In this document: positions 1-6,565 of the stretch, in pieces
Position numbering within the stretch: position 1 is the stretch's first letter
Layout: each line of letters opens with the position of its first letter
Source: CAZCJA01 sp964499015
Lineage (GTDB): Bacteria > Elusimicrobiota > Elusimicrobia > F11
Assembly: GCA_964499015.1 (NCBI GenBank)
Contig: CAZCJA010000083.1
Location: forward strand, 1-8,888
Reading direction: 5' to 3'
DNA: 8,888 nt
Notes under the pieces: generated by a model
The model's input: only the letters and a program-made list of their open reading frames with translations
What the model was told of the DNA's origin: nothing
Databases searched by the model: none
Position numbers and translations under genes: made by a program

Positions 1-515
1 GAGAAGTCGTGATGCGCGAAGGACCGGTGGCGGAAGCGGTGCGCGCGAGCCTTTCGCTGCCGTTTTTCTTCGAGCCGTTCTACAACGACGGCCGCTACTT
101 GGTGGACGGCGGCTTGGTGAACCCGGTGCCGACCTCCACCGTGGTCACCCTCGGCGCGAACATCATTTTGTCGGCGAACTTGACGTCCAAAACCGCGGAA
201 CGGAAGATGCCTCACACACGCTGGCACAAACAATTACCGAGCATGCTGCGCGGGCCCGCCGTCCATGAAATCCTGATGAAAACGATTTACACGATGCAGT
301 ACGAAATCGCCCAGGCGCGCTCGGAAATCGCCGACGTGGTGATGAACGTGTCGGCGGCAAACTTCTTGTGGTGGGACTTGGACAAAGCGGACGAAATCAT
401 CCGCTTGGGCGAGGCCCGCGCCGAAGAAAGCCTGCCGAAAATCAAAGCTTTACTCCCCTTCTTCTCGGACCAGTGCAAGGTCCGCCTCGAAAAACGCGGG
501 CGAAAACGCTACTGA
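1..515 (+). CDS. Patatin-like phospholipase, C-terminal part (5' end outside the window)
   Basis: The reading frame is open to the window edge (first full codon at position 3) and ends with TGA at 513-515, so only about the last 170 residues are present. The peptide LVDGGLVNPVPTSTV (Asp codon at 105-107) is the DG[GA] motif that carries the aspartate of the Ser-Asp catalytic dyad in patatin and RssA-type lipases. The segment just before it (EAVRASLSLPFFFEP) is the usual 'AxRASxSxP' run. The nucleophile GxSxG motif must lie upstream and cannot be checked. Family members hydrolyse acyl esters of membrane lipids; the substrate here is unknown. The C-terminal tail is charged and probably helical. 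The next gene starts 5 bases after the stop, so the two are probably co-transcribed. The GTG at 9 and ATG at 12 are internal codons, not the real start. Confidence 0.88.
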   Translation, partial: EVVMREGPVAEAVRASLSLPFFFEPFYNDGRYLVDGGLVNPVPTSTVVTLGANIILSANLTSKTAERKMPHTRWHKQLPSMLRGPAVHEILMKTIYTMQYEIAQARSEIADVVMNVSAANFLWWDLDKADEIIRLGEARAEESLPKIKALLPFFSDQCKVRLEKRGRKRY

Positions 516-520
516 AGCTG

Positions 521-1279
521 ATGGCGTACCGTTTCCTCTATCCGTTCTTCGGTACGCTGGCCGGCGCGATGGTTCCCCTTGGGTGGCTCCTGTGGCGCGC
601 ATATTCGGCCCGCAAAGACTGGTGGACCAAATGGGCCGCGGCCGAATTCGCCAAAAATGGCGAGAGTTACATCGTGATGACCGTGGTCGCGGTGGCGGTT
701 TGCGGACTGGCCGGTTTTCTTTTAGCCGCTTACCGCAGCAGCTTGATTGAAGAAGCCGAATTAATCAAAGACACCAACCTGCAGCTGGAAGAACTCGCCT
801 CCACCGACGGCTTAACCGGACTTTTTAACGCGCGCTACATGCGCGACCGCCTGCAAATCGAACTCGACAACTCGCACCGCGTGTGGCTTACCTGCCTCCT
901 CGTGGACATCGACCACTTCAAAAAAATTAACGACAAGTTCGGCCATCCGTTCGGCGACGCCGTGCTGGTCAACACCGCCGCGATCATGCGGCGCGCCATG
1001 CGCAAGATGGACATCGTCGGGCGTTTGGGCGGCGAGGAGTTTTTAATCGTTCTGCCCGGAGCGCCCGCGGAACGCGGACTGGAAGTGGCGGAACGTTTGC
1101 GGGCGGCGGTGGAGGCGGAAACAGTCTCCCAGGACGGCGCGTCGACGCCCGTGACGGTGAGCATCGGCGTGGCCTCGAAAGAACCGGGCCAAAGCGTGCT
1201 GATCAGCGAATTTCTAAAAGCAGCCGATGAGGCGCTCTACAAAGCCAAAAAATCCGGCCGTAACCGCGTCGTTAGTTAA
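521..1279 (+). CDS. Membrane-bound diguanylate cyclase (GGDEF domain)
   Basis: This 252-residue protein should make the second messenger cyclic di-GMP from two GTP at the inner membrane. Two hydrophobic segments (about residues 7-27 and 50-71) flank a short loop and leave the C-terminus in the cytoplasm. A short helical linker (72-93) leads to a full GGDEF domain (94-252). It has DGLTGLFNARY at 96-106, metal ligand Asp129 in VDIDHFKKIND, GGEEF at 170-174 as the active A-site, and R161-K-M-D164 exactly five residues before it as the product-binding inhibitory I-site. It therefore looks active and feedback controlled. There is no separate sensor domain beyond the membrane hairpin. I chose ATG 521 because it precedes the first TM and lies just after the phospholipase stop; starting at 368 would bury 50 residues inside that gene. 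No clear Shine-Dalgarno is visible, which fits coupling to the upstream gene. The stop overlaps the convergent tldD stop. Confidence 0.93.
   Translation: MAYRFLYPFFGTLAGAMVPLGWLLWRAYSARKDWWTKWAAAEFAKNGESYIVMTVVAVAVCGLAGFLLAAYRSSLIEEAELIKDTNLQLEELASTDGLTGLFNARYMRDRLQIELDNSHRVWLTCLLVDIDHFKKINDKFGHPFGDAVLVNTAAIMRRAMRKMDIVGRLGGEEFLIVLPGAPAERGLEVAERLRAAVEAETVSQDGASTPVTVSIGVASKEPGQSVLISEFLKAADEALYKAKKSGRNRVVS
1276..1279. other. Shared TTAA: overlapping stop codons of convergent genes
   Basis: The cyclase stop TAA (1277-1279, plus) and the tldD stop TAA (1278-1276, minus) lie in one palindromic TTAA. There is no space for a terminator between the genes, so transcripts ending here must run into the 3' part of the opposite gene. 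Confidence 0.9.
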
Positions 1280-2643
1280 GCCTGGCCGCCGATAACGAGT
1301 TTCTTCACGCGAATAGTTGGAATCGCGTCGCCGACGGGGACGCCCTGGCCTTCTTTGCCGCAGGTGCCGATGCCCCACCCCAAATCCGTGCCGACCATGT
1401 CGATGTTCTGCAAAACTTCCGGTCCATTGCCGAGCAAGGCGGCGCCGCGGGCCATTGTGAATTTTCCGTCCTTAATAATAAAGCCTTCTTCGACGTCGAA
1501 TACAAAGACCCCGTTGGCGGGGTTCACTTGGCCGCCGCCCATGCGGGTGACCAAAAAACCGTTTTGCAGAGAGCGGCGGATTTCACCCGGATTATCAGGC
1601 CCGGGCGCAATCATGGTGTTGGACATGCGCGGAATCGGCCGGTGCGCGAACGATTCGCGGCGCCCGTGGCCATTGGACGTGAGCCCTTCTTTCATGGCGG
1701 ATTTGCGATCGTATAAAAGGGTTTTGAGCACACCGTTTTCAATCAGCACCGTGCGCTCGGACGGCGTGCCTTCGTCGTCGAAGTGAAATGAGCCGCGCGC
1801 TCCGGGAACCGTCGGATCGTCGAGAACAGTCAGCTTTTCGTTGCCAACAACGGTGCCCACTTTGCCGCGATAGGAGGGCGAGGTGCCTTCCAGAACCGCG
1901 TCGGCCTCGAGTGAATGCCCCACCGCTTCGTGAATGAGCGTGCCGCCGGCCTCGGCGGCAATGATCACCGGCATTTCTCCCACCGGCGCCTTCAGCGCGT
2001 CCAATTTTTTGAGCGCGCGCTCCGCCACCAGCTTGCCAAGCGCCGCCGCGGACACGCGGTCGAACAGTTCAAACCCAACCAAGCCGCCCGCCGCCTCATA
2101 CGCGCTCTGCATGTCGCCGTTTCTTTCCACCGTCACGTGCACGCTCATCGTGGTGTACATGCGGTCTTCGGCGAAGGCGCCGTCGGAACTGAGATATTCG
2201 ATTTTCTTTTCTTTCTCGCCGTAGGTGATGGAGACCTGCTTCACCAGCGGGCTGATCTGCGCGCCTTTAAAAGCGTCTTCGGCCAAACGGATTTTATCGG
2301 CCAGCGATTTGTCGGCGGGACGGATTTTAACGGCGTGCGTTTTCACCGCCGGCAGAGCCGCGATTTTGATCGCGCGCTCTTTCAGCCCGCCCATGAGATC
2401 GCGGCGGAATTTTTCGAGGACATCCAGATCGTTTTTCCCGGTCAAATCAATATGTGCGTAACGGGTTTCCGGACCGCTTAACACACGCCAGCCCACGCCG
2501 CGCTCGGCCGCGTCACTGACCGCCTGGATGCGGCCGTCTTCCCATTTGAGCGAGAGCGTGCGGGAATCTTCAAAGTAAAGGTCGGAGAAATCGCCGAACC
2601 CCAGGAAGCGGGCGGCGGGAAACGTGGCCGGAATTATCGGCAC
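1276..2643 (-). CDS. tldD: TldD-like zinc metalloprotease (TldD/PmbA family)
   Basis: The 455-residue product matches TldD, the metal-bearing subunit of the TldD/TldE (PmbA) protease, which degrades unfolded peptides and in some bacteria processes modified peptides such as microcins. HEAVGH at residues 238-243 is the HExxxH zinc motif. FHFDDEGTPSERTVL (287-300) and CGKEGQGVPVG (428-438), whose Cys428 aligns with the third metal ligand, are TldD hallmarks. This suggests the catalytic rather than the TldE-type subunit. The start is GTG (2643-2641): there is no other Met or Val start nearby that keeps the N-terminal DLYFED region, and the frame begins 10 bases inside the end of the upstream kinase gene. 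It is the last gene of the minus-strand operon. The family normally works as a heterodimer, yet no tldE/pmbA gene lies in the window; it may be elsewhere. The length is slightly below the roughly 480 residues of E. coli TldD because of a shorter N-terminus. Confidence 0.93.
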   Translation of the reverse strand: MPIIPATFPAARFLGFGDFSDLYFEDSRTLSLKWEDGRIQAVSDAAERGVGWRVLSGPETRYAHIDLTGKNDLDVLEKFRRDLMGGLKERAIKIAALPAVKTHAVKIRPADKSLADKIRLAEDAFKGAQISPLVKQVSITYGEKEKKIEYLSSDGAFAEDRMYTTMSVHVTVERNGDMQSAYEAAGGLVGFELFDRVSAAALGKLVAERALKKLDALKAPVGEMPVIIAAEAGGTLIHEAVGHSLEADAVLEGTSPSYRGKVGTVVGNEKLTVLDDPTVPGARGSFHFDDEGTPSERTVLIENGVLKTLLYDRKSAMKEGLTSNGHGRRESFAHRPIPRMSNTMIAPGPDNPGEIRRSLQNGFLVTRMGGGQVNPANGVFVFDVEEGFIIKDGKFTMARGAALLGNGPEVLQNIDMVGTDLGWGIGTCGKEGQGVPVGDAIPTIRVKKLVIGGQA

Positions 2644-4193
2644 GGAAGCCTGACCGAGAACGTGGACCCTTTGCCGATGGACGATTTCACGTGGATCGTC
2701 CCATCCATCTCATTGACGACGCGCTGGCAGAGCGCCAGGCCCAACCCCGCGCCCGGGACCTGTCCCGTGAAGGAATTCTCGATCTGATAAAACTTTTGGA
2801 AGATCCGTTCAAATTCCTCGGCGGGAATGCCGACGCCGTTGTCCTCCACGTGCACCACGACGTGGTTGCCCTCTTTGACGCCGGAGATCTTTATTTTCTT
2901 CTCCGGCTTATCGTTGAACTTAATCGCGTTGTCGATCAGGTTCTTAAAAACATCGGTCATGAGCGCGCCGTCGATCTTCGCGGTCGGCAAAGAATTAAGC
3001 GACGTGTCGACGGTCACCGTGATGTTCTTGTCTTTCGGGAACGGCTCAAACGATTCGACGGCCTCTTTAACGATCGGCAGAAGCGCCGACGGCTCGCGCT
3101 TGGTTTTTAAATTTTCCGATTCGACCATGGTAAAACGCAGCAGCTTATCGACCAGCCCGCCCAGGTGCTCGCCCTGGTCGGCAATCGCTTTTAAGCCTTT
3201 TTTCTGCAGAGCGCTCAAGCCGTCGGCGTTGGCGGCGAGCGCCGGAGCGTACCCCAGGATCACCGTGAGCGGCGTTTTAAGCTTGTGCGAGATCAATGAG
3301 AAAAAATTGCGCTTCAGCCGCTCTTCGCGTTTTTCGTCCGTGGTGTCGTGCAGGATGACCAAAAAACCGCCGGGCGCCTGGCCGGCGGATTCCAAGCGGT
3401 GCGCCAGCGCGGACACGTAGAAATCTTTGGCTTTTTTGCGCGTCAGCTCAAATCGGGCCATGTTTCCTTTTAAATTCTTGAGCTCGTTTGTCGATGGGAA
3501 TTGGTCAAACCCGCTAAACAATTCCGCGCCGAACTTTCGTCCCACGGCCTGTTCCGGCGCCACGCCCAAAAGCCGGCCGCCTGCCTGGTTCACCAACAGC
3601 AGGCGCCCCGCATCGTCCAAAAGCATAATGCCGTCCGACATCTCGGCGAACACCGTGTTGAGTTTTTCTTTTTCCAGCGTTATCGCCGAAAAGAGCCGCG
3701 CGTTGTCGATGGCGATCGCCGACTGAGAGGCAAAAATCTCGAAGGCTTCTTTATCGTTCTCGCTGAACCCCTGGCTCATTTCTTTATTGATCGCTTCCAC
3801 AACGCCGATTACTTTCCCCTTGGCCAAAAGCGGCACGACCAAGAGCGACTTGGTTTTGAAATTGCTCGCCTTGTCCACCTTGCCGGTGAAGCGCGGGTCT
3901 TTGCTCACGTCATTCACGATCAACGGCTGCTTCTGCTTGGCCACCCAGCCGGCGACGCCTTCGCCCACTTTCAGGCGGATCTGCTTTACGGATTCTTTGG
4001 CGGAACCAAGTGCGACGTCGAAATAAAGTTCGTTGGTGCGTTCGTCGAGCAAAAGGAGCGATGAGGCTTCCGCCTTTACCACCTTGGTGGCAAGTTCCAT
4101 GACAGCCTGGAGAACGTCTTTGACGTCCAATTTTGAGGAGAGAATGCGGTTGGCCTGAAGAAGGAGTTCGAAGTCCTGCGTGGATAAGCTCAT
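2634..4193 (-). CDS. Soluble GAF-PAS sensor histidine kinase
   Basis: This 519-residue protein has no membrane segment and should sense a cytoplasmic signal. Domain order: short helix (1-25), GAF domain (about 27-168, with VGEGVAGWVAKQKQPLIVND at 77-96), helical linker, PAS domain (about 176-285), HisKA dimerisation domain (about 292-357) and HATPase domain (about 405-519). ATP-binding boxes are complete: N-box NLIDNAIKF (418-426), G1 DNGVGIP (451-457), F-box region FQKFYQ (465-470), and G2 GAGLGLAL (481-488). The phospho-acceptor should be His303 in SHKLKTPL. There the residue after His is Lys instead of the usual Glu or Asp, which is odd because that acid normally assists phosphotransfer. 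No response regulator is in the window, so the partner is unknown. The start ATG overlaps the mltG stop (ATGA, 4190-4193), pointing to translational coupling with the peptidoglycan genes upstream. The gene order suggests, but does not prove, a link to envelope status. Confidence 0.93.
   Translation of the reverse strand: MSLSTQDFELLLQANRILSSKLDVKDVLQAVMELATKVVKAEASSLLLLDERTNELYFDVALGSAKESVKQIRLKVGEGVAGWVAKQKQPLIVNDVSKDPRFTGKVDKASNFKTKSLLVVPLLAKGKVIGVVEAINKEMSQGFSENDKEAFEIFASQSAIAIDNARLFSAITLEKEKLNTVFAEMSDGIMLLDDAGRLLLVNQAGGRLLGVAPEQAVGRKFGAELFSGFDQFPSTNELKNLKGNMARFELTRKKAKDFYVSALAHRLESAGQAPGGFLVILHDTTDEKREERLKRNFFSLISHKLKTPLTVILGYAPALAANADGLSALQKKGLKAIADQGEHLGGLVDKLLRFTMVESENLKTKREPSALLPIVKEAVESFEPFPKDKNITVTVDTSLNSLPTAKIDGALMTDVFKNLIDNAIKFNDKPEKKIKISGVKEGNHVVVHVEDNGVGIPAEEFERIFQKFYQIENSFTGQVPGAGLGLALCQRVVNEMDGTIHVKSSIGKGSTFSVRLPCR
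4190..4193 (-). other. ATGA stop-start overlap, mltG to kinase
   Basis: The minus-strand ATG of the kinase (4193-4191) overlaps the TGA of mltG (4192-4190). The same arrangement occurs at 5137-5140 and 5832-5835. None of the three has a clear Shine-Dalgarno nearby, so termination-reinitiation coupling is the simplest reading. Confidence 0.8.
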
Positions 4194-5140
4194 TTCTTAC
4201 GCCGGTCTTTGTTGCGTTTGTTCACCTTGTTGGTATGGTCGCGATAGGTGGCGGAAAATGTGTGTCGTCCGCCTTCCGCGGCAACGAAATATAGGTAATC
4301 GGTGTCAGCTGGCGAGAGCGCGGCCTCAATCGCCGGCAGTCCGGGACTGCAGATCGGCCCCGGCGGCAGGCCCGCGTGCAAATACGTGTTGTAGGGAGAC
4401 TGAACATTACGGTAATCGGCGTACAAAAGGCGCTGTTTCCAATAACCGAGCGCGTACTGCACCGTCGGGTCGGCCTGCAGCGGCATTGTATTGCGCAAGC
4501 GGTTGTGATACACCGACGAAATAATGGTGCGCTCTTCCGGGACCACCGCTTCGCGCTCGATAATCGAGGCCAGTGTGACGATTTGTTTTTTATTCATATT
4601 GAAACGTTTTGCGCGGGCGTCCATGTCGGGCGACCAGGCTTTTTCAAACTGGTTCATAAATATCTGGGCGATGGACGCCGCTGAATAACCAGCGTCGAGC
4701 TCGTACGTCGCCGGGAACATAAAACCTTCCAACCCTTTTTCCTTCACCACGGCCAAAAACTGGTCTTTATCGGCGAGCTTCAATTCGCCCAGGCGCTCGG
4801 CGATTTGCCAGGAAGCGAAACCCTCGGGAATGACCAAGCGTATTTTTTGCGTTCGTCCGTTGACGAGATCGTCGACAATCCACCAAGCGGAGCGCCCGCG
4901 GGAAAAATGGTACCGCCCCACTTTGATGCGCGGCCCCGCGTTGCGCACTTTCGCCCAAAACGCGAATGAATGGACGCTTCTCAGCAGTCCTTTTTCCACC
5001 AGCTCTTCGGCCACCGCGTAGCCGCTTTTGCCCTGCGTCACGTCGGCGTCCACGAAATCGGTACCGGTGCCCGGCCAGAAGATCCAGATGCCGAATAAAA
5101 CGACGGCAAAAAGGAAGAGCAGGACGCGGCGGCGCATCAT
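4190..5140 (-). CDS. mltG: Endolytic murein transglycosylase MltG (YceG family)
   Basis: MltG cuts nascent glycan strands in the periplasm at the outer face of the inner membrane, ending strand elongation. The 316-residue protein has a single N-terminal TM anchor (about residues 5-22), a LysM-like region (about 30-100) and the YceG catalytic domain. LASIIEREA (190-198) contains the predicted catalytic Glu195. The other family blocks are present: MFPATYEL (141-148), YHNRL (211-215), LQADPTVQYAL (221-231), and SPYNTYLHAGLPPGPICSPG (248-267). The C-terminus ends in a very basic tail (KVNKRNKDRRKK). Two ATG codons are adjacent (5140 and 5137); I chose 5140 because it forms an ATGA overlap with the deacetylase stop. 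It similarly overlaps the downstream kinase start. No Shine-Dalgarno is visible, so re-initiation after the deacetylase is likely. Length fits the family. Confidence 0.95.
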   Translation of the reverse strand: MMRRRVLLFLFAVVLFGIWIFWPGTGTDFVDADVTQGKSGYAVAEELVEKGLLRSVHSFAFWAKVRNAGPRIKVGRYHFSRGRSAWWIVDDLVNGRTQKIRLVIPEGFASWQIAERLGELKLADKDQFLAVVKEKGLEGFMFPATYELDAGYSAASIAQIFMNQFEKAWSPDMDARAKRFNMNKKQIVTLASIIEREAVVPEERTIISSVYHNRLRNTMPLQADPTVQYALGYWKQRLLYADYRNVQSPYNTYLHAGLPPGPICSPGLPAIEAALSPADTDYLYFVAAEGGRHTFSATYRDHTNKVNKRNKDRRKK

Positions 5141-5835
5141 GGGACCGGAAGAACCGCCGCTGAAGCCAGATTATCGCGGACGCGCAGCTCGGACACGGTG
5201 ACAAATTCGAAGCCGCGCGCCTTGAGATGCGGAATGAAGGTGTTCAACGCCTGAACCGTGGTGGCGAGGTTGTTGTGCAGAAGAACGATGTCGCCGTCTT
5301 TCACCTGGCTTTCCACGCGCCGGACGATTTCCTCGGCGGAGAGGCCTTCGTGGTCCAAGCTGTGCACGTCCCACAAAACAAGCTCATAGCCTTCGGGCGG
5401 TAAAAATTTCGTGCGGAAGAACTGTTCGGTTCCACCGGGCGGACGATATAGGCGCGGGTCTTGCCCGGTGATCTCTTTAATGTGGATGCGGGTCAAATCC
5501 AGTTCCATTTTGAGGGTGTGGACCGACATTGTTTTGACGTCGGAATGGCTCCAACTGTGGCCGGCCAGTTCATGGCCCGCGTTCGCCAGATCAAGCGCGA
5601 GCTGCGGATGTTTAAATACCATCTGTCCGACCAAAAAAAACGTGGCTTTGACATTATGGCGCGCGAGCATTTCCTGCAAAAGCGAGGTCGTGCCGGGGCG
5701 GGGGCCGTCGTCAAACGTGAGCGCGATGCGGTAGCGCGGCAACGACTGTGGAAAAGCGGTTTCAGCGGGGACGATGGGAAACGGCAGGAAGAACGAAAAG
5801 ACGAGGAGGCCGCACCACTTCAGCGTGGTTTTCAT
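5137..5835 (-). CDS. Secreted polysaccharide deacetylase (NodB homology domain, CE4)
   Basis: The 232-residue protein belongs to carbohydrate esterase family 4, metal-dependent enzymes that remove N- or O-acetyl groups from peptidoglycan, chitin or other glycans. A signal peptide is visible (basic MKTTLK, hydrophobic core 8-22, possible cleavage after VPA at 22-24). NodB motifs follow: TFDDGP (40-45) with Asp42 as base and Asp43 as metal ligand; H93-SWS-H97 as metal ligands; RPPGG (131-135); WDVHSLDHEG (155-164); and LLH with His187. The frame stays open upstream to about 6132, but that part overlaps thpR in another frame and lacks a signal peptide. ATG 5835 gives both the signal peptide and an ATGA overlap with the thpR stop. 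Its position directly before mltG suggests a peptidoglycan substrate, though this is inference; an exopolysaccharide is an alternative. Confidence 0.93.
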   Translation of the reverse strand: MKTTLKWCGLLVFSFFLPFPIVPAETAFPQSLPRYRIALTFDDGPRPGTTSLLQEMLARHNVKATFFLVGQMVFKHPQLALDLANAGHELAGHSWSHSDVKTMSVHTLKMELDLTRIHIKEITGQDPRLYRPPGGTEQFFRTKFLPPEGYELVLWDVHSLDHEGLSAEEIVRRVESQVKDGDIVLLHNNLATTVQALNTFIPHLKARGFEFVTVSELRVRDNLASAAVLPVP

Positions 5836-6413
5836 GGGCGCCGCAGAGAGACGCTGTTGAGCGTTTGATAACTGGAGCCGCTCGCGTTCAGATGGCTTTG
5901 AATCAGATGGACCTCGTTCACGGAAAATGACGGCGATGCGTACGGTGAAAAAAGTGTACAAAATTGCCCGCTGAGAATGGCGGGCGGAACCTCCCCGTCC
6001 GCGGCTTTGGCCAGCGTGACGTGCGCTTTGAACGCGCGCGCCTCGGCCGCTATCCCAACAGGCGCCAATCCTTCCTCCACGCGTTTCGCCAACTCCGCGA
6101 GAGCTCCCACGCCGCCGTCCAACCCGGTCCAAAAAATCCGCGCCGAGCGCGTGGAAGGGAACACACCACCGCCTTTGAGCGCGAGCGAAAACGGCACGGT
6201 TTCGGCGGCCACCTCAGATAAAACAGATTGTATTTTAGATATGTTTTTATCTTCGATCGAGCCGATGAATTTCAGCGTGATGTGCAGGGAAGAAGAAGGC
6301 AGCCAGCGCAGACCGGGATGATGGCGCAGCGGTTGGGCAAAAGCGAGCGCGTGGTCGCGAACCGGCTGCGGAAGAAGTACGCCGACAAAAAGTCTCAACA
6401 TCGCTTGAATCAT
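5832..6413 (-). CDS. thpR: RNA 2',3'-cyclic phosphodiesterase (ThpR/LigT, 2H family)
   Basis: This 193-residue protein matches the 2H phosphoesterase family (formerly '2'-5' RNA ligase'), cytoplasmic enzymes that open 2',3'-cyclic phosphates at RNA ends. The two catalytic HxTx motifs are HITL (44-47) and HVTL (131-134), the right distance apart. The N-terminal LRLFVGVLLP and the C-terminal EVHLIQSHLNASGSSYQTL are typical family start and end blocks, so the gene is full length. The start is taken as ATG 6413 because an AAAGGG ribosome site lies 9 bases upstream. A second ATG at 6401 (MLRLFV) would match many homologues and is possible. It is the first gene of the minus-strand operon and the only member with a visible Shine-Dalgarno. 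Its functional link to the envelope genes is unclear; co-transcription may be only for convenience. Confidence 0.9.
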   Translation of the reverse strand: MIQAMLRLFVGVLLPQPVRDHALAFAQPLRHHPGLRWLPSSSLHITLKFIGSIEDKNISKIQSVLSEVAAETVPFSLALKGGGVFPSTRSARIFWTGLDGGVGALAELAKRVEEGLAPVGIAAEARAFKAHVTLAKAADGEVPPAILSGQFCTLFSPYASPSFSVNEVHLIQSHLNASGSSYQTLNSVSLRRP

Positions 6414-6433
6414 AACTTTTCGCCCTTTACACT
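6405..6433 (+). promoter_or_regulatory. Candidate sigma-70 promoter of the divergent kinase gene
   Basis: TTGAAT (6405-6410) and TACACT (6428-6433) are separated by exactly 17 bases and each match the -35 and -10 consensus at four of six positions. The predicted transcription start near 6440 would be only about 3 bases before ATG 6443, giving a leaderless or nearly leaderless message. That agrees with the lack of any Shine-Dalgarno before that ATG. The -35 lies inside the first codons of thpR, and the -10 overlaps the thpR ribosome site. Confidence 0.4.
6423..6428 (-). promoter_or_regulatory. Ribosome binding site of thpR
   Basis: On the minus strand, AAAGGG sits 9 bases before the ATG at 6413. 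This favours that start over the second ATG at 6401. The later genes of this operon lack such a site and instead overlap the stop of the gene before them. Confidence 0.5.
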
Positions 6434-6439
6434 TACATT

Positions 6440-6445
6440 ATTATG
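6440..6445 (-). promoter_or_regulatory. Candidate -10 box for the thpR operon
   Basis: The minus strand reads CATAAT here, five of six matches to the sigma-70 TATAAT box. Transcription would begin near 6433, leaving a leader of about 20 bases that contains the thpR ribosome site. No good -35 box is found 16-18 bases upstream, so support is weak. The box overlaps the start codon of the divergent kinase gene. Confidence 0.35.
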
Positions 6446-6562
6446 CGTCTGAACTTGCGCCTCTTCCCCCGCTTCGTCCTTCTGCTCGTTTTGCTGAGCG
6501 TGATTCCGGCCGGAATTATCGGCTGGATCGTGGTGGGCATCAACATCGAATCGCTGCAGTAA
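6443..6562 (+). pseudogene. Detached N-terminus of the sensor kinase (first TM helix), ended by in-frame TAA
   Basis: ATG 6443 opens a 39-codon frame that ends at TAA 6560-6562. The peptide starts MRLNLRLFPR, followed by a strong hydrophobic helix (about residues 11-33, including VLLLVLLSVIPAGIIG) and NIESLQ. This is the standard basic N-terminus and first TM of a Cache-type sensor kinase. The same frame continues after the stop without interruption into DVHRYHVGLASSMAEKF and the rest of the kinase. The fragment and the following open frame are therefore best read as one gene of 722 codons carrying a single nonsense codon. One base change (for example from CAA, GAA or AAA) would restore it. 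A sequencing error is equally possible from the sequence alone. Confidence 0.8.
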
Positions 6563-6565
6563 GAT

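Noticed and set aside
368..520. Upstream extension of the diguanylate cyclase frame
   Set aside because: It would overlap the phospholipase gene by about 150 bases, and the extra peptide looks like frame noise (RGPRRRKPAENQ) before a natural TM start at ATG 521.
1915..2481. Long plus-strand open frame (188 codons) antisense to tldD; similar ones at 2691-3110 and 3501-4064 antisense to the kinase
   Set aside because: These peptides are rich in Arg, His and Ala with no recognisable motif and lie wholly within well-supported genes. They are expected by-products of GC-rich coding sequence.
2626..2641. 16-base direct repeat, GGCCGGAATTATCGGC, also at 6508-6523
   Set aside because: It lies at the tldD/kinase junction in one case and in the TM1 codons of the other kinase, on different coding strands, with no flanking similarity. 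A chance match of this length is plausible in a window of this size.
5836..6132. Upstream extension of the deacetylase frame
   Set aside because: It overlaps thpR in another frame and puts a Gly/Arg-rich run before what is clearly a signal peptide starting at ATG 5835.
6560..6562. Reassigned UAA codon (alternative genetic code) as the explanation of the in-frame stop
   Set aside because: TAA ends the cyclase, tldD and both kinase genes at sensible family C-termini, so UAA is an ordinary stop in this genome.
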